DNA of 14,587 nucleotides. It comes from Rathayibacter_A sp036510655 (GTDB lineage Bacteria; Actinomycetota; Actinomycetes; Actinomycetales; Microbacteriaceae). This document shows positions 6,862-14,223 of this stretch, one piece after another. The position numbers were made by a program, and so were the translations under genes. The stretch is taken from assembly GCA_036510655.1 (NCBI GenBank), contig DATCDQ010000042.1, forward strand, positions 1-14,587, given 5' to 3'. Under the pieces are notes generated by a model. That model was given only the letters and a program-made list of their open reading frames with translations, had not been told where the DNA came from and made no database searches. Every line of letters begins with the position of its first letter. Position 1 is the stretch's first letter.

Positions 6862-8280
6862 TCACAACCCAGTCAGGGCCTTGAGCCGACCGCTATCGAC
6901 GGCCTCGACGAATGCCGCATAGTCGCGTTCGTTCTGGTCCGCATATGCCGCTGAGAAGTCCGCGATCGCTCGATCGAATTGGTCTCCCTTTCCCAGGTAG
7001 CCAGCGATCGCGACGCGATCGCCCGACCGTGAATGCGCGCGAGCCAGCGCCTGCCCGCAGAGCCGAGCATAGAACTTGACACCGCGAGGTCGGACATCGT
7101 CGACGTCGACCGAACCCTTCCAGTCGTGGAGCTGGCGCACGTAGAAGTCTCGTTTCACGCCGTCGACGCCGTCGACTTGCTGCCAGCCGAGAAAGATGTC
7201 GCTTGCGGCCTGCATGAGTCGCTGTCCTGCAACGACGCGCTGCCCATGCTGCGCATATTGACTGGGGCCGAGGAATCGCTCCAAGACAGACTCCTCCGCC
7301 TCCTTTGCTTGAAGAATCAGCGCATCGCGATCGTCGCGGCCCCGCAGAAGCAAGACCCACGCACGTGTGCCCACACTTCCGACGCCGACCACTTTGCGAG
7401 CCATATGCACGTAGCGGAATTCCTCGATCGGATGATGGTCGCCCGGAAGGGTCGTCCGATAGTCCTCGAGCAGCGTCCGCATCGTGCCCTCGAACCTACG
7501 CCGCGTCTCCTCGTCCGGGGCGAGGTTTTCGACCGGTTCGATCAGCGGCGGGTCCCCCTGGATACGGAGCTCGCCATCGACCACTCGGACGAGCTTCGCC
7601 ACAACCCCGGCGCTGTCTTTCGTTCTGGCCTTTGCGATCACCTCGTCAGCCTTGCCGATCTGATGGCTGCCCACGTGCTTCGCGTGCCTTTCCGCGCGGA
7701 GCAATTTGAGTACCTCATCGACATCGAGACGTTCGTACCACGCTTGAAGCACTGGGGCGCGTGCAGACTCGCGCACCTGCTCACGGTAGCCGCGGGTTAC
7801 CGCGAGTGTCGCCGCACGGCGATCGGAGCGGGAAAGCTTGGCATTTCTACCGCCGATCTCGAAACTCGCTGCAAGTCGCTTGAGGTCCCATTCCCAGGGG
7901 CCGGGTAGCGTTTCGTCGAAGTCGTTGAGGTCGAAGATCATCGTGCGCTCCGGGGTACCGAACACCCCGAAATTCGACAGATGTGCGTCGCCGCAGAGTT
8001 GCGTGATGATTCCGGAATTCGGTGTCGTGGAGAGGTCTGAAGCCATGATCAGGGCCGCGCCCCGATAGAAGGTGAACGCAGAAACCATCATCCGCCCGTA
8101 TCGGATCGGCACGAGCTCGGCAACTCGGCTCGCGGCCTGTTCCTCGAGAAGGGCTACCGGATCAGCCCGATCAGGCCGTGCCGCCCAGCGCGCGTGCGCC
8201 GACCGCGGCACGCTCTTGCGTGCAGCCCGACCGCTCTCGTGCCGTTCCTCGAACGTCGGCGGCGCCGTGCGTGTCGTCAT
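6862..8280 (-). CDS. DUF2252 family protein (kinase-like fold)
   Basis: This is a 472-residue protein when started at the ATG at 8280. Diagnostic blocks are RYGRMMVSAFTFYRGAALIM (residues 60-79), CGDAHLSNFG (96-105) and IFDLNDFDE (115-123), then DLKRLAASFE. The GDAHxxNF and DxNDFDE pair looks like the catalytic loop and metal-binding Asp of aminoglycoside phosphotransferase-like kinases, so DUF2252 is probably a kinase-fold protein; its substrate is unknown. The frame is open to 8448, but the extra 56 residues are Cys/Arg-rich, unlike the family, and would run through the operator. No ribosome site precedes the 8280 ATG. Instead a -10-like TACTGT ends exactly 6 bases before it, suggesting a leaderless mRNA. 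Confidence 0.88.
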   Translation of the reverse strand: MTTRTAPPTFEERHESGRAARKSVPRSAHARWAARPDRADPVALLEEQAASRVAELVPIRYGRMMVSAFTFYRGAALIMASDLSTTPNSGIITQLCGDAHLSNFGVFGTPERTMIFDLNDFDETLPGPWEWDLKRLAASFEIGGRNAKLSRSDRRAATLAVTRGYREQVRESARAPVLQAWYERLDVDEVLKLLRAERHAKHVGSHQIGKADEVIAKARTKDSAGVVAKLVRVVDGELRIQGDPPLIEPVENLAPDEETRRRFEGTMRTLLEDYRTTLPGDHHPIEEFRYVHMARKVVGVGSVGTRAWVLLLRGRDDRDALILQAKEAEESVLERFLGPSQYAQHGQRVVAGQRLMQAASDIFLGWQQVDGVDGVKRDFYVRQLHDWKGSVDVDDVRPRGVKFYARLCGQALARAHSRSGDRVAIAGYLGKGDQFDRAIADFSAAYADQNERDYAAFVEAVDSGRLKALTGL

Positions 8281-8286
8281 ACGTTT

Positions 8287-8331
8287 ACAGTAAAAAGTTC
8301 GCACCGTCGTGACGTCATCACAATGGGATGA
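8287..8331 (-). promoter_or_regulatory. Palindromic operator and leaderless promoter of DUF2252
   Basis: Read on the minus strand, TCATCC-N5-TGATGA occupies 8331 to 8315 (centre 8323), one mismatch from the perfect palindrome at 5613-5629. TACTGT (8292-8287) starts 31 bases from the centre, the same spacing as at the other two sites, and the ATG follows 6 bases later. The opposite half-site GGATGA (8326-8331) points toward the LAL regulator, so self-regulation is possible, but no -10 at the matching distance was found on that side. Confidence 0.55.
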
Positions 8332-8466
8332 TGTGAGACCCGAGCGTGTATTCCGAAGTAAACAAACTGTGGCCGCGCGCGCAATCTCCTGCGACACTGA
8401 AAGGCGGAAGGTTGGGACACGGTAACGAGACATATCGCACCGGCACACGCAATCGATCGTCCGACA

Positions 8467-10998
8467 TTGCGCGCGGCGCTGGATGATTCACTGACGGCTA
8501 CGCTGACTCTGCTCATCGCACAGGCCGGCGCGGGTAAGACCGTCTTGTTGTCGCAATGGGCGTCGTCCCATCCGGAGTTTGACTTCGTCTGGCTCGACGT
8601 CGTCGAGGCGGACAATGACCCTGTTCACTTCGCGCGCAGACTGCTCGCCGAATTCCGCGACCTGGATCCCGCCATGGGCGAGTTGACCCGATTGGTCGCG
8701 GTGCACGGTGATGGGCTCGGAACGCCATTCCTCGACGCAGTTGGTGCCGCGATGGACGGACTGCCGCGCGCCGTGATCGTGCTTGATGACCTCCACCATC
8801 TGTCGAATCGTGATCTTGTCCACGACCTCGTGCGGCTGGTTGATGTCGTGCCGCCCAACATCCATTTGACCTTCTCCGCACGCTCAGATCTGCCGGTCAC
8901 GCTGAGCCGCCGACGCGTCGACGGAATGATCACGGACATCCGCAGCGCCGATCTTGCGTTTGACTCCACGGAGTCCACCGAACTCATCGCCCGGATCTGC
9001 GGTCACACACTCGCCCCGGAGACCATCGCGAAGCTCATGGAACAGACCGAAGGATGGGCGGCCGGCATTCAACTGGCCGCAATCGCACTGCGGGCGCACG
9101 ATAACGCCGACGAGTTCATCACCGCATTTACGGGGACCGACCGGTTCGTTGCCGATTACCTGCGGGAAGAGGTGTTGCAGTCCCAGCCGAAACACACGCG
9201 GTCCACACTGCTTCGCGTTTCCGTGCTACAGAACATGTGCGCCGATTTGGTCACATTCGTCACAGGCGAGCCCGACGCGCAGGCCCTCTTCGAACAGTTA
9301 GAACGCGACTCGATGTTCCTGGTGCCGCTGGACAATCATCGCGAGTGGTTCCGATTCAATCACCTCTTCCGCGAGTTCCTGCGCTCGCGATTTCACGCGG
9401 AGCATCGCGAGGCGGAGTCCCAGCTGCTGGCCAGGGCCGCGCAGTGGCACCTGGATCGCGGCGAGGTGCATCCGGCCGTCGAATACCTCCTGCGGGCACG
9501 GGAATGGAACAAGGCCCGAGAGTTGATTCAAGCCCGAGGCCCCGAAATCTTCGAACACGGCGAAATGCTGACCGTCATCCGGTGGATCACCGCACTACCC
9601 GGCTCGGATGGCGCCGACCAACTCGATCTGAGTCTTCTTCTCGGCTTTCTCCGCGGACTCGCGGGCCAGACCACGGCCGCAGAAGAAATCGTGCGCCGGG
9701 TAATGAACCATCCACGGGCGAGTATCGGCCAACGCGTCGTTGCCAATACCCTCCTCGCGGGTCGAGCGCAGTGGAGCGCGCATCCGGAGACGTCGATCGA
9801 CATCGCGGTACGGGCACTGCGACTTCTTGAGGACCATCCGCACGTGAAGACTCCTGACCTGCTGCACATCACAGACCGCGCTTCGTTGTTGACGATGGTG
9901 CTTGGCTCCGGCGGTCGCGCGTACTTTCTCGCCGGCAACCTCAGTGAAGCTCGGCGCTGGCTCCAACGTTCGCTCGCGTCTGAAGGCGCGGAGTATCCGC
10001 CCTGGCGGGTGGGCGCTCTCGGATCCCTGGCTCTTGTCGAGGCATGGAGTGGGCGCATCCCCGTGGCCGAAGAAATGGCCACAGAGGTGCTGGTCATCGC
10101 CAAAGCGGCCGACCTACTGCTGCACCCGGTCACAGCGGACGCATACCTGGCGCTGGCGCTTGTTGCGCTCGAGCGCTCCGAGCCGAACCGGGCGGCGCTC
10201 GCGCTGCACGAAGGGTCGGTGCGCGCGTCATCCAACCGTCGCGTACAGCTGTTGTGGGTGCACCATTTGGAATCGCAACTGCTTCGGGCCTCCGCGAACG
10301 ACGTCACCGAGCAGGATCCGCCGGACGGACCGCCGCCTGCTGTTGTGCTCGACCGATTGAACGCGCTGAGCGGCCGACAACAGCGGTTTGCAGGCAGGGC
10401 CGATCTCGCCGCACATCTGTGGCCTGGGGGCGCTCCAACGCCTGCCGTGCTGTTCGAACGCGTCGCCACAGCGCTCACGCTGGGGCAACCAGAGCACGCC
10501 CGCGCGCTGCTGTCGCAAACAGCCTCGCCCGCACCATCGGATGGTCCTCTCGTGCGCGTGCAGCACCTCATTCTGCACGCATGGCTGATGAATGCAGTCG
10601 GTGAACCCGCTCAGTCGCATGCGCACTTTGCGCAGGCGCTCGAGCTGGCCAAGACACACGAGTTGGTCGATGTGTTTTCGCGCGGCGGGCCGCTGGTTAT
10701 CAAACAGCTCGCGCAGCTGCCAGAGCCGCGCTCGGACTTCCTCACCAGCGTGCTGCACAGTGCCGAGCGGTCCTTGCCCACTCAACCTGGCGCCGATCTT
10801 CCTGAGCCACTCACCTACCGAGAACGGGAAATCTTGGCATATCTGCCCAGTCGTTTCACGAACGTGGAACTCGCAGAGCGCTGTTTCGTTTCAGTGAACA
10901 CCATCAAGACCCACATGGTTCACATCTACCGCAAGCTCGACGTGCCGAATCGGAGTGCAGCGATCGAGCGCGCACGCGAACTCGGCCTGCTCGTCTGA
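8467..10998 (+). CDS. LuxR-family LAL (MalT-like) ATP-dependent transcriptional regulator
   Basis: This is an 843-residue regulator. It has a Walker A motif (AQAGAGKT, residues 18-25), a Walker B motif (AVIVLDDLHHL, 102-112) and EQTEGWAAGIQLAAIAL typical of the STAND ATPase of MalT. A long helical repeat region (about 330-760) follows, then a LuxR-type HTH at the C-terminus (PLTYREREILAYLPSRFTNV, then VSVNTIKTHMVHIYRKLDV). Such proteins bind ATP and an inducer, oligomerise and activate promoters. The start is uncertain: 8467 is TTG without a ribosome site, and family-like sequence (HAIDRPTLRAAL) continues upstream in frame to about 8422, where GGAAGG precedes a GTA instead of GTG. It is the only regulator in the window and may act on the three palindromes (inference). 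Confidence 0.88.
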   Translation: MRAALDDSLTATLTLLIAQAGAGKTVLLSQWASSHPEFDFVWLDVVEADNDPVHFARRLLAEFRDLDPAMGELTRLVAVHGDGLGTPFLDAVGAAMDGLPRAVIVLDDLHHLSNRDLVHDLVRLVDVVPPNIHLTFSARSDLPVTLSRRRVDGMITDIRSADLAFDSTESTELIARICGHTLAPETIAKLMEQTEGWAAGIQLAAIALRAHDNADEFITAFTGTDRFVADYLREEVLQSQPKHTRSTLLRVSVLQNMCADLVTFVTGEPDAQALFEQLERDSMFLVPLDNHREWFRFNHLFREFLRSRFHAEHREAESQLLARAAQWHLDRGEVHPAVEYLLRAREWNKARELIQARGPEIFEHGEMLTVIRWITALPGSDGADQLDLSLLLGFLRGLAGQTTAAEEIVRRVMNHPRASIGQRVVANTLLAGRAQWSAHPETSIDIAVRALRLLEDHPHVKTPDLLHITDRASLLTMVLGSGGRAYFLAGNLSEARRWLQRSLASEGAEYPPWRVGALGSLALVEAWSGRIPVAEEMATEVLVIAKAADLLLHPVTADAYLALALVALERSEPNRAALALHEGSVRASSNRRVQLLWVHHLESQLLRASANDVTEQDPPDGPPPAVVLDRLNALSGRQQRFAGRADLAAHLWPGGAPTPAVLFERVATALTLGQPEHARALLSQTASPAPSDGPLVRVQHLILHAWLMNAVGEPAQSHAHFAQALELAKTHELVDVFSRGGPLVIKQLAQLPEPRSDFLTSVLHSAERSLPTQPGADLPEPLTYREREILAYLPSRFTNVELAERCFVSVNTIKTHMVHIYRKLDVPNRSAAIERARELGLLV

Positions 10999-11166
10999 GC
11001 ACCGGCATCCGATAGCGGAGAGCGATCGTGGCTGAGCAACGTGTCGATCGTCTTCGGCGTGAGGCGAAGGGATTCGATATTGGATCGCTCGCGTGTGGCG
11101 CCGACCTGGCTGAACTTGCTCGGCTCTGTGCTATTCGCCATCTCGGCCATTTCTGAACCGCCCGGC

Positions 11167-11703
11167 TCACGACTGATCTGGAGAGGATGCGACCGTATTG
11201 AGGCCACCCTGAGCGGCTCCGGAGCCCGACAGACCCCCGCCGTGGCCGCGCAACACGTATGCCGCGCCCACTGCGACGACGGCTCCGCTGATAGGCCCGA
11301 CAACGTAGACCCAGTATGCCGTGAAGTCGCCTGAGAGTAGATCGGGGCCGAACGTGCGCGCCGGATTCATCGATGCCCCGGAAATCGGACTGCCCCACAA
11401 CGCGGCGAGCGCTATGTATGCACCGACCCCGAACGCGCCGACGATACCGACATTCTGTGCACCGGATGCCGTACCCAGGATCACGCTGACCAACCCGAAG
11501 GTCAGAACCATTTCCATGACCAACGCGATGCCGTCGGAGTAGCCCTTCGCCGGATAGTTCGACCCGATGGACGCGGATACCGGAAGCACTCCGGTGAGAA
11601 ACCACGCCGCGAGGCTCGCCCCGATCAGCTGGGCGAAGATGTATCTGGGCACACGCGCCCATGGGAAGTCACCGCGGAGCGCGAATGCGATGCTGACGGC
11701 TGG
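11167..11703 (-). pseudogene. MIP family aquaporin, 5' part lost
   Basis: About 178 residues of an AqpZ-like water or solute channel remain. They start inside the first NPA loop (PAVSIAFALRGDFPW) and run through VPRYIFAQLIGASLAAWFL, the second NPA box (GASMNPARTFGPDLL), and the last helix plus a Gly-rich tail. A complete protein would be about 250 residues; helices 1 and 2 and the Asn of the first NPA are missing. The frame is fused by accident to upstream transposon pieces. The break is at 11701-11703, where the bases TGG belong to both sides. Without the first half-helix pair a working pore is very unlikely. Confidence 0.8.
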
Positions 11704-11811
11704 TACAAGTGCCGCGGCTGTGGCAAGCGCATCGCGGTGACGGCGGGGACGCTGTTCGATCAGGAGCGCACGCCGTTGACGGTGTGGTTCGAGGTCTGCT
11801 GGGAGTTCGCC
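11701..11811 (+). mobile_element. IS1595-family transposase fragment (zinc-ribbon region)
   Basis: The plus strand reads WYKCRGCGKRIAVTAGTLFD and then QERTPLTVWFEVCWEFA. This matches the zinc ribbon and following helix of IS1595 (ISXO2-like) transposases, usually reading YKCR.C...FSVTAGTIF..TRTPLTVWF. Only about 37 residues remain: the first Cys pair is lost on the left, and the catalytic DDE domain is lost on the right, where the match stops at WEFA. It is antisense to the aquaporin and IS30 remnants, so it represents a separate insertion later cut down. Confidence 0.65.
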
Positions 11812-11982
11812 CTCAGTCACGATCCAGTGCGCTACCGTGACCTCGTCGCAGACCCACAACCGAAGAAGAAACCGACCATCCCGCCCACGACTCCAGGACA
11901 TCCGACCAGCCTCGAACGGCCCCTCTTCGGCGATGATCAGGTGGTCTTGGCCGTCGGTTCCGGCTTGCAGTTCAACCCAGTT
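11812..11982. other. Unassigned fragment between transposon and sulfatase scraps
   Basis: This is about 170 bases open on the minus strand (containing GRMSWSRGRDGRFLLRLWVC, then DEVTVAHWIVTE) that belongs to neither IS1595, IS30 nor arylsulfatase as I know them. A second minus frame ends as LNCKPEPTAKTT followed by a stop. I recognise nothing else in it. It is probably another decayed piece of an insertion or a lost gene. Confidence 0.4.
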
Positions 11983-12030
11983 GACGGTGCCGCCCTTCGC
12001 CAAGCCGCCCCCGTCGTACTGGAACTCGAC
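11983..12030 (-). pseudogene. Arylsulfatase scrap (about 15 residues)
   Basis: The minus strand reads RVEFQYDGGGLAKGGTV. The block F-x-YDGGG-(L)-x-KGGTV is characteristic of the C-terminal region of AtsA-type arylsulfatases. The match stops after GGTV. It joins the IS30 transposase exactly at RVEF, a string natural to both proteins, so a short-homology junction is likely. The fragment is too short to be functional, and the identification rests on one motif. Confidence 0.45.
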
Positions 12031-12483
12031 CCGTAATCTTCCGGCGATCTGCTCGGGCGAGTACTTCTTGACCAGGTCGTTCTCCACCTTGACACGCAGC
12101 TGCATGTTCGTGTGCAGTTTCGCCGGTTTCGGCCGCGACGCCCGCTCGAAAGCCAGCGCATGCACGGTCGTTGCCCTATACCCGGCGCCGGCCACCCTGT
12201 TGCGACGCAACTCCCTGGAGATCGTTGACGGTGACCGGCCGATCGCGGCACCGATCTGTCGCAATGATTGACCCTGAACACGACGGATCGCGATCTCTTC
12301 ACGCTGAGCGAAGGTCAAACACCGACCCTTCAAATCCCGGCCACGACGAGGCCTCACCCCACCGGAATCCTCCAAAATCCGTCGGCCCGTTCGCCGACTC
12401 GTGTCAATCAGCTCGACGGCTTCAGAGATGAAACCCCCGGCCTGCATCCGCCGCCAAAACACCTGCATCAAGTCCGGCCGCAT
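12022..12483 (-). mobile_element. IS30-family transposase, N-terminal fragment
   Basis: From an ATG at 12483 the minus strand encodes MRPDLMQVFWRRMQAGG, a GGVRPRRGRDLKGRCLTFAQ linker, then an HTH_38-type domain (REEIAIRRVQGQSLRQIGAA followed by IGRSPSTISRELRRN) and KKYSPEQIAGRLRVEF. This is the DNA-binding half of an IS30 transposase. The catalytic rve/DDE half is gone, cut at about 12022. The frame is open upstream to 12570, with another ATG at 12504. TTGCAACAGTTATTGG on the minus strand around 12519-12534 looks like the outer end of an IS30-type element, but no partner end remains to test that. Confidence 0.75.
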
Positions 12484-12611
12484 GAAGATTGAATACCCCA
12501 CCATCACAACACCCATCCAATAACTGTTGCAATCACCGCAAGAACCCAAGGTTCCCCTTTCGGGCACCACTCGCGGCGATACACGCGCTCAAATCCATAT
12601 CGGGAGGCACA

Positions 12612-12857
12612 ATGAAATTCGGCCTGGTGAACCTCCGGCTTGCGTGCCAGCGATGGCTCCATTCTGCGAGGACAGAACGCCGCGACTATTTGGCGAAGCC
12701 ACAAGTCGACGGCGACTCAACCGTTTCGCAGAGCGGTCCCTTGCTGGTTGCACTTCAGAAGGGCTCGGCCTGTGAGATTCGCGAGTGTCAGGCGTGGGCG
12801 ATCTGGATTGCGGGCGGTGTCCAGTTTCCGTTGAGCGCTTCGGGTTTTGGGGCGTAG
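12612..12857 (+). CDS. Doubtful 81-codon frame with a strong ribosome site
   Basis: GGGAGG lies 4 bases before the ATG at 12612, one of the best ribosome sites in the window, and the frame begins MKFGLVN. That opening is common in luciferase-like monooxygenases, but the following residues are not recognisable and the last 23 codons overlap the DUF1254 gene antisense. Most likely it is the preserved start of a gene whose body was deleted, next to the transposon graveyard. The remaining bases between 12484 and 12787 show nothing I can assign. Confidence 0.2.
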   Translation: MKFGLVNLRLACQRWLHSARTERRDYLAKPQVDGDSTVSQSGPLLVALQKGSACEIRECQAWAIWIAGGVQFPLSASGFGA

Positions 12858-14113
12858 AGGCGCATCGTGATTCCAAGAGGACCCACGGGCGCGGGTAGCC
12901 AATTGGCGACTCTGTCCGGTCCGGGATTCGAGTGTTGGATGTAGATTTCGAGAGACCCGTCGTCGCCATATTCAAGTGCGTCGCGGTCACCGATGGCGAA
13001 GCGGTCGAGTTCGTTGGCGGTCTGGAAGCCCTCGGCGTCGTACATCGTGAGGGACCAGAACGCGTCCACCGGCGGCAGATCGTCCCTATCAAAATGCAGC
13101 ACGTAGTTCTTCTCTCCCGCGAACGGGTCGCCGTGTTCGTCTGCCTCGGCCAATGGATAGACGGCGTCCTCCGGAGGATTGGCACCGAGCCCGGCGATCG
13201 AAACCGCTGCCCGCTTGGCGTAGAAGTTGCCGTAGACCCCCATCGTGTCGAGGTTGGACGACCAACCGTTGGTCGACGTACCGAAGGCGGGGATGCGGGC
13301 GATCAGGGATTCGAGAGCCCGCTTGATGCCCTCGTTCAAGGCGTCGAGGTTGCCTGCACCCGCGGCGGAGACATCGAAATGATCCGACGCGCGCACGCCG
13401 ATACGGGCGATGCGGGCGAGAGTGGAGAAGTCTGTAGGATGGGCCGGATGTTCCGCAAGAAGCCGGTTGGCGTAGGTGAAGAATTGCACAGCGTCCATCG
13501 AGTTGACGAGTCGGAGCGGCGGTACGCTCAGGTCGAGCCCGGCAGGAGCCGCGTTGGTGTCGCGGGCGGCGGGCGGTTCTCCGCCATCGAGGGTGCGGAG
13601 TGTGATCCCGGCCTGGATGGCGTGGACGGCGTCATAGTCGGCGGGCCCGTTGGTTTGGGTTCGCCCGATGACCCACACGTGTTTCGTGGGCGCGGCGAGC
13701 CGGATGGCGTCGGCGGGCAGCTCGCCTGTCCAGCCGGGTGGGGTGATGACGAAGTCGTGGGCAGCGGTGCCGGTGGTGCGCTTGCCGGGGACGGCAAAAA
13801 CGTCCGTCCACATGTCCAGCATCGGCAGCAGGTAATAGCGATCAGCGGTGTCGGGCATATGCACGACGAGTGGCCCCTCAGACAGATCAAGCCAAGCCGA
13901 CGAGTAGAGCGTGTCGAAGTTAGGGCGGACAACGTCTCGGAAGTCCGCGGGAGGAAAGGTCGGGACATGGAAGAACCTGTTGGGCGTCGTGTGACCGATC
14001 GCGTCCGAGTTGTCGGTGAACACCATCCTCGACACGTCCATCGTGACGAGGGGGTAGAGGTAGGTGAAGGCTTCGGCGGCCAACTCCTGAACTTCCGTTG
14101 AGCCTAGAGACAT
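12788..14113 (-). CDS. DUF1254/DUF1214 domain-containing protein
   Basis: This is a 441-residue protein from the ATG at 14113 (MSLGSTEVQELAAEAFTYLY, then PLVTMD). The N-terminal DUF1254 half has RPNFDTLYSSAWLDLSEGPL, DRYYLLPMLDMWTDVFAVPG and KHVWVIGRTQTNG. The C-terminal DUF1214 half has FWSLTMYDAEGFQTANELDR, GSLEIYIQHSNPG and WLPAPVGPLGITMRLYAP. No signal peptide is visible, unlike many DUF1254 proteins. The function of the family is unknown. The ATG lacks a good ribosome site. An ATG at 14131 or a GTG at 14167, four bases after the -10 hexamer and in frame, are alternatives; the latter would be a leaderless start. The open frame continues further into an unrelated hydrolase remnant, which is not part of this protein. 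Confidence 0.85.
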   Translation of the reverse strand: MSLGSTEVQELAAEAFTYLYPLVTMDVSRMVFTDNSDAIGHTTPNRFFHVPTFPPADFRDVVRPNFDTLYSSAWLDLSEGPLVVHMPDTADRYYLLPMLDMWTDVFAVPGKRTTGTAAHDFVITPPGWTGELPADAIRLAAPTKHVWVIGRTQTNGPADYDAVHAIQAGITLRTLDGGEPPAARDTNAAPAGLDLSVPPLRLVNSMDAVQFFTYANRLLAEHPAHPTDFSTLARIARIGVRASDHFDVSAAGAGNLDALNEGIKRALESLIARIPAFGTSTNGWSSNLDTMGVYGNFYAKRAAVSIAGLGANPPEDAVYPLAEADEHGDPFAGEKNYVLHFDRDDLPPVDAFWSLTMYDAEGFQTANELDRFAIGDRDALEYGDDGSLEIYIQHSNPGPDRVANWLPAPVGPLGITMRLYAPKPEALNGNWTPPAIQIAHA

Positions 14114-14171
14114 CGGTAAACCAGCTCTCATCGTTGAACGGCCCGGGACTCGTGCCCGACGCCGCACGCGT

Positions 14172-14216
14172 ATTATGCGGCGTGATCCGACGCCCCTCGT
14201 CATCCGCAAAGGATGA
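14172..14216 (-). promoter_or_regulatory. Palindromic operator and promoter of the DUF1254 gene
   Basis: TCATCC-N5-GGATGA lies at 14200-14216 (centre 14208) with perfect 6-base arms. On the minus strand CATAAT (14177-14172), close to the TATAAT consensus, begins 31 bases from the centre, the same spacing as at the cls/AI-2E and DUF2252 sites. The predicted start is near 14165-14167, about 52 bases before the chosen ATG. Confidence 0.6.
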
Positions 14217-14223
14217 TCGTCGC

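Noticed and set aside
8281..8448. N-terminal extension of DUF2252 by 56 residues
   Set aside because: The residues are unlike the family, and the extension would cover the operator and -10 box.
11062..11070. Possible terminator hairpin CTTCG...CGAAG after the LAL gene
   Set aside because: Only five paired bases with a mismatch beyond and no T-run; not convincing.
11041..11160. Plus-strand hydrophobic piece APTWLNLLGSVLFAISAI, resembling YrhK-type membrane proteins
   Set aside because: Only about 25 residues match by eye, with no start or continuation; too weak to call, though it could be another decayed gene in the gap after the LAL regulator.
12715..12775. Possible insertion-sequence end near the GAGCCCTTCTGAAGTGCA string (minus strand)
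   Set aside because: It faintly recalls IS1380-type ends, but no partner repeat, target duplication or transposase is present.
12932..14101. Long open plus-strand frame of 389 codons
   Set aside because: It is antisense to DUF1254, whose domains are clear; its Gly/Val/Arg-rich translation has no recognisable motif.
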